7,305 nt of DNA from Rhodospirillales bacterium. Its GTDB lineage: Bacteria > Pseudomonadota > Alphaproteobacteria > UBA9219. The DNA lies in assembly GCA_015654915.1 (NCBI GenBank), contig JAATFY010000039.1:1-7305 (forward strand). Direction: 5' to 3'. A program made the translations under genes and the position numbers. The notes beneath the pieces are model-generated. The model had not been told where the DNA came from. It saw only the letters and a program-made list of their open reading frames with translations, and ran no database searches. Position 1 is the stretch's first letter, and each line of letters starts with the position of its first letter. Shown piece by piece: positions 1 through 5,414 of the stretch.

Positions 1-349
1 AATTGAAAAGGATGGGCAGGAAATCGTCGCGTTTGATGACGAGGAAAGTGGTTTCCTCGTCGGCAACGGCATCGGCGGCGCGCGGCAATCCGTCGAGCAG
101 CGAGCGTTCCCCGAAAATCTCGCCGCGCTCGATGATGCTCAGCAGCATTGCCTTGCCGTCCGGCGAGCGCACATATTCGCGCACGCGTCCGGCCAGAATG
201 GCGGCGAACCATGCGCCGTCATCGCCGCGCTTGAAGATCGTTTCGCCCGCCTTGCAGGTGCGCGTTTCGGTTTTATTATAAAACTGCCCCCGTATCTGCG
301 GGGAAAAGAGACCGAACAATTCGTTATGCTGAAGGCGGTCAGAAAGCAT
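1..349 (-). CDS. Crp/Fnr-type cyclic-nucleotide-binding protein (5' part, truncated by window)
   Basis: The minus strand reads an open frame from ATG at 349 to the left edge: 116 residues with no stop, so the C-terminus lies outside. The sequence is a cNMP-binding beta roll. A KAGETIF strand-turn (about residues 33-39) leads to a phosphate-binding-cassette-like stretch at about 77-94, GEIFGERSLLDGLPRAAD. Its Gly-Glu and Pro-Arg-Ala are the positions that hold the cyclic phosphate and ribose in cAMP/cGMP-binding members, so ligand binding looks possible. Whether a winged-helix DNA-binding domain follows (Crp/Fnr regulator) or another output domain cannot be seen. The frame stays open upstream to about 406, with possible TTG (394) and GTG (379) starts but no good Shine-Dalgarno there; ATG 349 is chosen because it begins the usual short N-terminal helix. 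The family call is firm, the exact role is inferred. Confidence 0.85.
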   Translation of the reverse strand, partial: MLSDRLQHNELFGLFSPQIRGQFYNKTETRTCKAGETIFKRGDDGAWFAAILAGRVREYVRSPDGKAMLLSIIERGEIFGERSLLDGLPRAADAVADEETTFLVIKRDDFLPILFN

Positions 350-403
350 CGCGGAATAAAAACCTGTGAAAAGCCGCACGCGGGTCGCCAGCAAGGATGA
401 AAG

Positions 404-430
404 ATTTTATTGCAAAGCACAACCGCTCAA
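404..430 (-). promoter_or_regulatory. possible promoter of the cyclic-nucleotide-binding gene
   Basis: On the minus strand TTGAGC (430-425) lies 15 bases before TAAAAT (409-404). These match the sigma-70 consensus at four and five of six positions. The start would be near 397, giving a leader of about 48 bases before ATG 349. The spacer is short and the -35 overlaps the left arm of the hairpin at 429-454, so this is only a candidate. Confidence 0.22.
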
Positions 431-456
431 AACCCCCTAAAAATAAGGGGTTTTTT
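429..456 (+). terminator. rho-independent terminator with no gene in front of it
   Basis: AAAACCCC (429-436) pairs with GGGGTTTT (447-454) around an A-rich loop, and the T-run 451-456 follows on the plus strand. Read from the minus strand the hairpin is followed only by TTTTGAG, so rightward termination is favoured. No rightward protein gene ends here: the neighbour to the left points away, and the next rightward gene starts 200 bases later. It would therefore end a small RNA or attenuate a long leader. Confidence 0.6.
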
Positions 457-609
457 CGATTCCTGAGTCGCCGTTCGGCGCAATAAAAAATCCGTCCTTG
501 CTGCAACCGCGAGATCACGACGGCACCTGCGTTATTGCATGTGCAAAGCGACTTGGTTTCCGTGCGGTGCACCACGCAAGATTCTAACTCATCCTCAATA
601 CTCTTCCCC

Positions 610-637
610 TAAAATCCAGTTGCAAGGATTTCCTTGC
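610..637 (+). promoter_or_regulatory. candidate -10 box and palindromic operator before the DUF1761-like gene
   Basis: TAAAAT at 610-615 matches the -10 consensus at five of six positions, although no good -35 is seen. Seven bases on, GCAAGGA (622-628), TT, TCCTTGC (631-637) form a perfect 7+2+7 palindrome. It would sit at the predicted transcription start, and just before the Shine-Dalgarno AAGGGAGG (644-651). A two-base loop disfavours an RNA hairpin, so a dimeric DNA-binding site is the better reading. The binding protein is unknown. Confidence 0.35.
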
Positions 638-656
638 GCTTTTAAGGGAGGGTTCA

Positions 657-1052
657 ATGGGTAAGATTAATGTGTTCACTCTACTGGCAACCATCGTCAT
701 GCAGGTCGTTGTCGGTTATCTGTGGTACGGCACCCACTTGTTCGGTGACGTGATTACAACCGGTGGCGGCCATGCCATCGACTTCCTGCAAATGGATGTG
801 CTGTCGATACTGCTCGTCATCCTGTCAAGCTATGGCCTTACGACCATCATGGAAACGCTGATGACCGGCGTGAAAGACATCCATGGCGTCGTCAAGACGG
901 GCCTGACGCTCGGCGTGTTCGGAATCGGCTTGCCGATTACGATGCTGCTGAACCTGATGGGCTTCAGCCATATCGTGTTGCTGGTTGTGTTTACGCACGT
1001 CGTACTGGTCACGATTTTGACCGGCGTCATCGTGCTTAAGCTCAAGAAATAA
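657..1052 (+). CDS. small integral membrane protein, DUF1761-like
   Basis: This 131-residue protein is almost entirely hydrophobic, with four predicted helices at about residues 6-26, 45-66, 80-100 and 104-128 and a short basic tail, KLKK. The first helix carries GYLWYG followed by a LFG turn. This resembles the early G-x-LWY...LFG signature and the four-helix, roughly 130-residue plan of DUF1761 inner-membrane proteins, whose function is unknown. The match is from memory of the family pattern and is tentative. The start is well supported: AAGGGAGG (644-651) ends five bases before the ATG. The gene is monocistronic, with its own terminator 20 bases after the stop. The minus-strand frames over it are shadows. 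No catalytic residues stand out. Confidence 0.8.
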   Translation: MGKINVFTLLATIVMQVVVGYLWYGTHLFGDVITTGGGHAIDFLQMDVLSILLVILSSYGLTTIMETLMTGVKDIHGVVKTGLTLGVFGIGLPITMLLNLMGFSHIVLLVVFTHVVLVTILTGVIVLKLKK

Positions 1053-1072
1053 GCTAAGGCTTGAACGAACGG

Positions 1073-1104
1073 GCGGGGGCCGCAAGGCCCCCGCTTTTTC
1101 TTTT
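1073..1104 (+). terminator. rho-independent terminator of the DUF1761-like gene
   Basis: A perfect nine-base-pair stem, GCGGGGGCC (1073-1081) with GGCCCCCGC (1086-1094), closes a GCAA tetraloop of the stable GNRA class. It is followed on the plus strand by TTTTTCTTTT (1095-1104). There is no T-run on the minus side, so it serves the rightward gene. It also lies just beyond the 3' end of rlmB (stop at 1116), which converges on it. Confidence 0.93.
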
Positions 1105-1115
1105 GCCCGTAGGAT

Positions 1116-2327
1116 TTATTTAAAAGCGTTCTTCTGGCGGCGCACTTCATAGAGCGCGACAGCAGCGGCGTTCGAGACGTTCAGGCTGCCGATAGGGCCG
1201 CCGGTGGGAAGCTTTGCCAGCTCGTCGCACTTCTGCCGCGTGAGATGGCGTAAGCCTTCGCCTTCCGCGCCCAGCACCAGTACCGTACGGCCCGACAGGT
1301 CAAGCGCGCTGAGGTCTTTTTCGCCTTCTTCGGCAAGGCCGACGCACCAGTAACCGGCCTTCTGCAATTCATCCAGCGTCCGCGCCAGATTGACGACATG
1401 GATATGCGGCACATGTTCGGTAGCGCCGGACGCCGCCTTGGCCTGCACGCCGGTCATGATCGGCGCGTTGCGCTCAGTCATGATGACGGCGCCCGCGCCG
1501 AACGCGGCGGCCGAACGTAAAATGGCTCCCACATTGTGCGGATCGGTGACCTGATCCAGCATCAGCAAAAGGTCGGGCGGATTGTCGCCGCCGATAACTT
1601 CGTGCAGCGGCGGTTCATGCAGGGGCGCCGCTTCCAGCATGATGCCCTGATGCACGCTGCCGGGGGGTGCAAGCTTGTCGAGTTCGTGCCGTTCGACCTG
1701 CTTGGGGTCGGGGCGCTTCAGCAATAGTTCATTCGCTTCGGCGAAACTGGCTTCGAAACTGGCCTTCCCGGCTTCGGTCACCCACAAACGGAAACAGCGG
1801 CGTTTCGGATTAAGCCAAGCCGCGCGCGCCGCATGCAATCCCCAGATCAGCACGCTGTCGCGCTCGGGTTTTTCCGGGAGCCGTTTCAGGTGCGTATGTT
1901 GTGGCTTTACAGCGTCGCGGGTTGGACGCGCACGATCGTCGCGCTCGGGCCGCCGGAATTCCTTGCGGAATTTTTTCTTGGGAAAATCCGGTTTGCGGAA
2001 ATCGGGTTTATGAAAATCGGGACGCGCATCGGCATGTTTTTCCGGCCTGCCGTCTTTGTGTTTCGGCGCGAAGCGTTTTTTGCCCCGGTCCTTGGAAAAG
2101 GAAGACGGAAAACGTTCCGGCTTGCCGGAACGCGCCGGCGCTGGATATCCGTCGTGCTGCGCCGGAGGGCGGGCGTCGGGATAGCGCGCCGTAGCGCCGT
2201 CTTTGGGCTTGGCCGTATAAAAGTGTTTTTTGCCGCCGTCGCGGCGGGGTGAAAACTTTCCTGGTTTGCCGGAAGGCGCGCGGGAGCGCGAGTGGGGTGC
2301 ATGTTTCATAAAGGCACTCATACGCAT
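1116..2327 (-). CDS. rlmB: 23S rRNA (guanosine-2'-O)-methyltransferase RlmB, with long basic N-terminal extension
   Basis: This is a SpoU/TrmH-family (SPOUT) methyltransferase that transfers a methyl from S-adenosylmethionine to a ribose 2'-OH, in RlmB to 23S G2251 in the peptidyl-transferase P loop. Numbered from ATG 2327 (403 residues), an RNA-binding substrate domain covers about 160-240 and the knotted catalytic domain 250-400. All three SpoU motifs are present: DPHNVGAILRSA (about 262-273, catalytic Arg), VLGAEGEGLR (about 351-360) and GSLNVSNAAAVAL (about 380-392). Residues 8-155 are a low-complexity Lys/Arg/Pro/Asp tail absent from the compact E. coli enzyme. The start is uncertain. 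ATGs at 2327, 2321 and 2309 and TTG at 2348 are all in frame, none with a good Shine-Dalgarno; the best AAGGA (2392-2388) precedes only an ATC codon. TrmH-like paralogues are the alternative, but the motif set and substrate domain favour RlmB. Confidence 0.9.
   Translation of the reverse strand: MRMSAFMKHAPHSRSRAPSGKPGKFSPRRDGGKKHFYTAKPKDGATARYPDARPPAQHDGYPAPARSGKPERFPSSFSKDRGKKRFAPKHKDGRPEKHADARPDFHKPDFRKPDFPKKKFRKEFRRPERDDRARPTRDAVKPQHTHLKRLPEKPERDSVLIWGLHAARAAWLNPKRRCFRLWVTEAGKASFEASFAEANELLLKRPDPKQVERHELDKLAPPGSVHQGIMLEAAPLHEPPLHEVIGGDNPPDLLLMLDQVTDPHNVGAILRSAAAFGAGAVIMTERNAPIMTGVQAKAASGATEHVPHIHVVNLARTLDELQKAGYWCVGLAEEGEKDLSALDLSGRTVLVLGAEGEGLRHLTRQKCDELAKLPTGGPIGSLNVSNAAAVALYEVRRQKNAFK
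1973..2025 (-). repeat. 15-base tandem repeat inside the rlmB tail
   Basis: About three degenerate copies of a 15-base unit (plus-strand core GAAAATCCGGTTTGC, then GAAATCGGGTTTATG) encode repeated Pro-Asp-Phe-X-Lys: PDFHK, PDFRK, PDFPK. They lie in the basic N-terminal extension and suggest that this tail grows by slippage or unit duplication. The outer boundaries are approximate. Confidence 0.6.
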
Positions 2328-2442
2328 GGGATTGACAAGCGCAAGCAAATTCCGTACTGCCGCCGCTTTCGCGGTAAAGATTGTGTTTCCTTAAGGCCTT
2401 GGCTTTGTTAGAAAGCTTCCTCCCATGGGGAGGCAAAAGACG

Positions 2443-2473
2443 TTGCAAGACCGCCTTCACCGGCGGGTTACTT
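2443..2473 (+). promoter_or_regulatory. possible promoter of the tRNA-Tyr gene
   Basis: TTGCAA (2443-2448) and TTACTT (2468-2473) lie 19 bases apart, about 19 bases before the mature tRNA 5' end at 2492. Both boxes are weak matches and the spacer is long. The call rests mainly on position. Confidence 0.22.
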
Positions 2474-2491
2474 CAAGTGGTTTTCACCTAG

Positions 2492-2577
2492 GGATGGGTG
2501 GCCGAGTGGTTAATGGCAGCAGACTGTAAATCTGCCCGCGCGAGCGTACGAAGGTTCGAATCCTTCCCCATCCACCA
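2492..2577 (+). tRNA. tRNA-Tyr (anticodon GUA), 3' CCA encoded
   Basis: A complete type II cloverleaf is visible. Acceptor GGATGGG (2492-2498) pairs with CCCATCC (2567-2573), followed by discriminator A (2574) and CCA (2575-2577). The anticodon stem GCAGA/TCTGC (2519-2523, 2531-2535) holds loop CTGTAAA with GTA at 2526-2528. A long variable arm with a short GC stem occupies 2536-2549. The T arm is GAAGG-TTCGAAT-CCTTC (2550-2566). The long variable arm together with GUA is the bacterial tRNA-Tyr form, read by TyrRS for UAU and UAC. The gene is divergent from rlmB. In many Proteobacteria tRNA-Tyr leads a tRNA-tuf cluster; here no tuf follows. Confidence 0.97.
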
Positions 2578-2630
2578 CCCTTCGTGGCTGCGCCGCTTCG
2601 GCTGGCAAGCCATTTCGCCAATCGAAGGGT
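2577..2630. repeat. compound palindrome at the tRNA-Tyr 3' end
   Basis: Nested arms form a near-continuous structure: ACCCTTCG (2577-2584) with CGAAGGGT (2623-2630), TGGCT (2585-2589) with AGCCA (2608-2612), and GCCG (2592-2595) with CGGC (2599-2602). The outer arm starts on the last A of the tRNA CCA. The structure has no U-tract. It may be a tRNA processing or termination structure, or a REP-like palindromic element. Confidence 0.6.
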
Positions 2631-2658
2631 GCCCTCCGTAGCTTTAGCGAAGGAGGGC
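2631..2658. repeat. second palindrome, directly adjoining the first
   Basis: GCCCTCC (2631-2637) pairs with GGAGGGC (2652-2658), and an inner GCT/AGC (2641-2643, 2646-2648) pairs round TT. It starts on the base after the previous palindrome. What follows is GATATTTAAAA, not a clean U-tract, so a classical terminator is doubtful. The clean arms and variable middle resemble dispersed intergenic palindromes of proteobacterial genomes, but no second copy exists in this window. Confidence 0.55.
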
Positions 2659-2703
2659 GATATTTAAAACGATTTACTTCAAAACTGGCAAAAACACTGA
2701 ATT

Positions 2704-2728
2704 GATAATAAGGTGCCTCCGGCAAGGA
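2704..2728 (+). promoter_or_regulatory. candidate -10 and Shine-Dalgarno for the 2736-4398 gene pair
   Basis: GATAAT at 2704-2709, preceded by ATT, is a five-of-six -10 match with a weak extended context; no convincing -35 is present. AAGGA (2724-2728) lies seven bases before the ATG at 2736 and decides that start. The ribosome site is firm, the promoter is weak. Confidence 0.4.
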
Positions 2729-2735
2729 CACGGGC

Positions 2736-3656
2736 ATGAAAAGTTCGAAAGATAAAAAATTCGGCGCGTTGGTTCCGGTCGGGAAACGGATCGATCACCC
2801 CGAAAGCATTCGTGAGCGTAAAAAACGCGAATTGGGCGCGGCCTTCAACCGCATGGGATCGGACAGCGACGCCGAAGCGCATAATGCCTTCGACAAGGCG
2901 CGCGAGATCATGCGCGACATCGGCATGAGTTTCGACGCCATACTGAAGGCGTCGAAAGAAACTTCCTCGCTGCACGACATCAATGCCGACCTCGGCAAGC
3001 AGCTTAAAAAGATCATGCAGGAAAATGCCCGCTACCGGGCGATGAATATCTCCTACAAAATCAAAGGCCAGCTTGTTCTGGCGACGCGGACGACGGCGCG
3101 GATCGCGGTTCTCGCCGCGCCGTTACTCGTAACCTTCATGCTTTACTACAACGGCCTCGTGAGCGCGGGCGGCGCGGCGCTTCTGCTGCTGCCGATCGGG
3201 CTTTATAACGCCATCAGAGGCATGGTCGCAGGCCATGCCGGACGGGTTTTGTTCGGCACCCTGATTATTCTGATCAGCCTCATTGCCGGTTCGGTCGTCG
3301 CCGACAGGGACGCGCCTTTCGTGCGCCGCCAGAAAATAGCGCTGATCGAAAACATGAACCGCGAGCTCGATTTCGGGCCCAAAACCCTGACAATCGATTA
3401 TCCACTTTCGCACTCGACGCTGATCACGACGGTGATCGGCACGCACGATGTTCTGCGCCTGATGCTGGAAGGCGGCACGGAACCGATCGAGGTCGCCTGC
3501 TCCAAATATTATGAAAACCCCGTCACCGTCCGCGAAAGTTTGCGCGACATCACGCGGCCGCCGCCGACGCCGGATATTTTCCATGTCGATCCGGTTGCCA
3601 CTTTCGGCGCGTGCGATCTGTACACCAGGCTTAACGCGATGCACGAGGCGAAGTAG
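2736..3656 (+). CDS. unrecognised membrane protein with helical N-terminus and three membrane helices
   Basis: I do not recognise this 306-residue protein. Residues 1-115 are charged and predicted helical; within them about 33-70 (LGAAFNRMGSDSDAEAHNAF...) vaguely recalls the short helical repeat of DUF2786-like domains, a weak resemblance. Three hydrophobic segments follow at about 120-140, 143-160 and 169-189. The C-terminal 115 residues are soluble, with strand-rich stretches (about 217-241), two cysteines (255 and 293) and a Pro-rich linker at about 274-279. With three helices the two soluble domains should lie on opposite sides of the membrane. By the positive-inside rule (Lys/Arg-rich N-terminus) the N-terminal domain is probably cytoplasmic and the C-terminal one periplasmic, where the cysteines could form a disulfide. 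The start is fixed by AAGGA seven bases upstream. Its stop lies four bases before the vWA-like gene, so the two are probably co-transcribed. Confidence 0.8.
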   Translation: MKSSKDKKFGALVPVGKRIDHPESIRERKKRELGAAFNRMGSDSDAEAHNAFDKAREIMRDIGMSFDAILKASKETSSLHDINADLGKQLKKIMQENARYRAMNISYKIKGQLVLATRTTARIAVLAAPLLVTFMLYYNGLVSAGGAALLLLPIGLYNAIRGMVAGHAGRVLFGTLIILISLIAGSVVADRDAPFVRRQKIALIENMNRELDFGPKTLTIDYPLSHSTLITTVIGTHDVLRLMLEGGTEPIEVACSKYYENPVTVRESLRDITRPPPTPDIFHVDPVATFGACDLYTRLNAMHEAK

Positions 3657-3660
3657 GGCG

Positions 3661-4398
3661 ATGAGCGAGAAAGATTTCTTCCAGCGCCTGCAAGAAATGT
3701 TCGGCAATTCCGCCGCCCGCAAGCCGGATGCCGAATCCGGGGATGGTATCGCGCGGGCGAACAAGGGTTGGCAACCGAAGGAAGCCCGCCGCCGCGTGGA
3801 GGTCATGATCACCGGCGATCCGTCGCGCGTCGGCGTTATTGCCGACACCATCGACGATTTCCAGAAGAAGCTGTTTGCCGGCGCGGCCGCGGCGCGCGAA
3901 AATCTGGAGCTGCGGATCACGGGGTTCCTGGACAACTGCATTCACCGCTCGAAATGGAGCAAGAAGCCGTTCAAGGCGGCGGCGCAGGCGCGGCGCTGGC
4001 ATTGCGAGCAGGGGCAGACTTTGTTCGCCGAGGCCTTCGCCCACAGCAGCGGCGAAATGCTCGACGATCTGGTGATTATCGGCGACCGGTTCGACGACAA
4101 TATGGAAGAAGCCCTACGGCAGGTGGAGCATCTGAAAGAGCAGGGTGTTCATATCCATTGCTTCCATACCGGTAGCGACAAGGAAAGCCGCGAAGCTTAT
4201 GAACGTCTCGCGACGCAGACCGACGGCGTTTTCATGCATCTGGAAAACCAAGGCAGCATTAAAGAAGTCATGCCGGTGCTTATGGCGCATCTGAACAACC
4301 GGGATTCGCCGCTGGAGATCGATACCGACGACAAGGAAGCCAAAAAGCTTATGAAGCTGCTGGCGCGGGATAAGCCGGACGAACTCGAAAAATCCTAA
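3661..4398 (+). CDS. von Willebrand A-like protein with degenerate metal site
   Basis: This 245-residue soluble protein has no signal peptide. From residue 45 it follows the alternating strand-helix order of a vWA/Rossmann domain. The elements are RVEVMITGDPS (45-55) at the strand-1 position, a helix at 60-80, LELRITGF (82-89), LDDLVIIGDRFDD (134-146) at the place of the usual VxxITDG strand, and GVHIHCFHTG (162-171). ERLATQTDGVFMHL (181-194) resembles the closing LAxxTGGxf segment. The canonical DxSxS metal-binding motif is not intact (GDPS instead), so metal binding is doubtful. The fold assignment is by pattern only. The start is ATG 3661: the frame is open further upstream, to 3511, but those codons overlap the previous gene and look like shadow sequence. 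The spacing of four bases after the membrane protein suggests a working partnership. Confidence 0.75.
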   Translation: MSEKDFFQRLQEMFGNSAARKPDAESGDGIARANKGWQPKEARRRVEVMITGDPSRVGVIADTIDDFQKKLFAGAAAARENLELRITGFLDNCIHRSKWSKKPFKAAAQARRWHCEQGQTLFAEAFAHSSGEMLDDLVIIGDRFDDNMEEALRQVEHLKEQGVHIHCFHTGSDKESREAYERLATQTDGVFMHLENQGSIKEVMPVLMAHLNNRDSPLEIDTDDKEAKKLMKLLARDKPDELEKS

Positions 4399-4472
4399 TT
4401 GATAACCGGATGCCCGCGCCGTGTTCGCTACGCCGCCGCCTTGATTGGGCGCCCCGACCAGCCTGAAAGCTA

Positions 4473-5414
4473 TTACATCTGATAAGGCGGAGGCTGTGGG
4501 TGGGGACCAGACAGACTTTGGCGCGCCCATTGTTCGGCCACTCTTACATCGTGAAGAACATTTTCCAGAATTTTTTTTAAGTTTGAACCTCCCCGCGTCT
4601 GCTCTTCGAGAATGGCGCGGCTTCTTCCCGTGAATAACTCGTTAACCTGTAAAAGACCGGATCCCTCTATATGGAGGGTATAAAGGCCGGCAATTTTTCC
4701 GAGGTAGAGAGCAGTTGTCAATTGTAACATGAGAATAAGGCGGGTTTTTTGAAGCGCTTTTTCTCTTTGAAGTTTCTGATGCGGTTGTTCTCGCCAACTC
4801 GAACGGGACGCAATCGGGGGCGGCTGGATTTTCAGCATGTTGCAGCATGCCTCTATATAGGCGGGCGTCACCAGCGCAGGATGGGAAAGAGTAATGCTCT
4901 CCACTTTCCTCGTCGAATGCAGCAGGAATCCGAGAAAACCGCGCCCGTTCCTTTTTTTGCCGAGTTCGCAAGAAATGAAACTGGCCATATGGTCGAGAAA
5001 GTTTCCGCAGGACGGCTGTTTTTCAAGGCTGATAAGCCCAAGACCGACAGAGAGCAATTTGGGCGTAAGGAGCGGCTCCTCGTTCCTCTTTAATACCTCG
5101 CCTAAGTGCGCGTAGAAGGGGGAAAAATTCTGTCCCTCGTGACGTTGCTGGTGACGGCCAAGGGCGTCGCTGAGGTGGCCGAGAATATAGTGCCTTATGA
5201 AGAGGTCCGGCTCGATCGAGAAAAGTTCGAGCGCCTGGGAGGCGAAACCGAGGACCGTACGGGGTCTGATGCTGCCGCGATCCTTTTTCGGTTTATTCGC
5301 CGCCGTTAAAAACAGCGCCTCATATTTCGCCTGCCGGCGCACGGCGGAACTCTGCCATGGCGAACCGGTCAGAGCTCGAAAGGCTACGTGAGATAAAGGA
5401 GCCAGCTGCTTCAT
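4473..5414 (-). CDS. hypothetical protein, 313 residues, no recognised family
   Basis: An unbroken minus-strand frame runs from ATG 5414 to TAA at 4473. The product looks soluble and mostly helical. It is rich in Leu, His, Arg and Ser, with no signal peptide, no clear membrane helix and no catalytic motif that I recognise. Features seen are a basic N-terminal patch (about 26-52), a hydrophobic core (115-132), Cys-Cys at 190-191, an Arg/Lys/Gln-rich stretch (204-225) followed by a Leu-rich one (226-245), and a Pro-rich end. A weak TAGG lies eight bases before the ATG. Blocks counted by eye have roughly 42-58% GC against about 55-70% in blocks of neighbouring genes, including a run of eight T, suggesting different origin or relaxed selection. 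It is a lone gene divergent from the surface-protein gene. A long plus-strand frame at 4749-5093 overlaps it and is judged a shadow. Confidence 0.62.
   Translation of the reverse strand: MKQLAPLSHVAFRALTGSPWQSSAVRRQAKYEALFLTAANKPKKDRGSIRPRTVLGFASQALELFSIEPDLFIRHYILGHLSDALGRHQQRHEGQNFSPFYAHLGEVLKRNEEPLLTPKLLSVGLGLISLEKQPSCGNFLDHMASFISCELGKKRNGRGFLGFLLHSTRKVESITLSHPALVTPAYIEACCNMLKIQPPPIASRSSWREQPHQKLQREKALQKTRLILMLQLTTALYLGKIAGLYTLHIEGSGLLQVNELFTGRSRAILEEQTRGGSNLKKILENVLHDVRVAEQWARQSLSGPHPQPPPYQM

Larger units (their letters stand above)
350..656. other. divergent intergenic region, 307 bases
   Basis: This gene-free stretch separates a left-pointing cyclic-nucleotide-binding gene from a right-pointing membrane-protein gene. 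It holds an intrinsic terminator facing right (429-456), a second small hairpin CGCCG-TT-CGGCG (469-480) without a U-tract, and the 7-mer GCAAGGA in four places: 391-397 (+), 495-501 (-), and 622-628 (+) with 631-637 (-) forming a palindrome. A 29-codon ORF (397-486) also runs through it, with poor start context. No standard RNA gene was recognised. Confidence 0.7.

Noticed and set aside
252..279. TTGCAG and TATTAT with 16-base spacing, a possible plus-strand promoter for the orphan terminator RNA
   Set aside because: The -35 match is weak and both boxes lie inside conserved coding sequence of the opposite strand; not enough to call.
3..281. Plus-strand open frame of 92 residues
   Set aside because: It lies antisense to the clear cyclic-nucleotide-binding frame; its Ser/Arg-rich translation is typical of a shadow.
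830..1150. Minus-strand frames opposite the DUF1761-like gene
   Set aside because: The plus frame has a strong Shine-Dalgarno, a coherent four-helix product and its own terminator.
1833..2252. Plus-strand frame of 139 residues opposite the rlmB tail
   Set aside because: It is antisense to the Lys/Arg/Pro-rich tail, whose base composition keeps several frames open; no start signal or family pattern.
2419..2433. Hairpin CCTCCC-ATG-GGGAGG
   Set aside because: Short stem with no U-tract on either side and a tight loop; no terminator or operator role can be argued.
2510..2737. Minus-strand frame ending in GEGFEPSYA-like sequence
   Set aside because: This is the well-known spurious translation of the antisense of a tRNA gene, here tRNA-Tyr, plus the adjoining palindromes.
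3511..3660. 50-residue N-terminal extension of the vWA-like gene
   Set aside because: It overlaps the upstream gene by almost 150 bases and is Arg/Ser-rich shadow sequence; ATG 3661 follows the upstream stop directly.
4749..5093. Plus-strand frame of 114 residues inside the unknown minus gene
   Set aside because: It is shorter than the opposing 313-residue frame and has no Shine-Dalgarno or recognisable domain. It is kept as the main competing reading.
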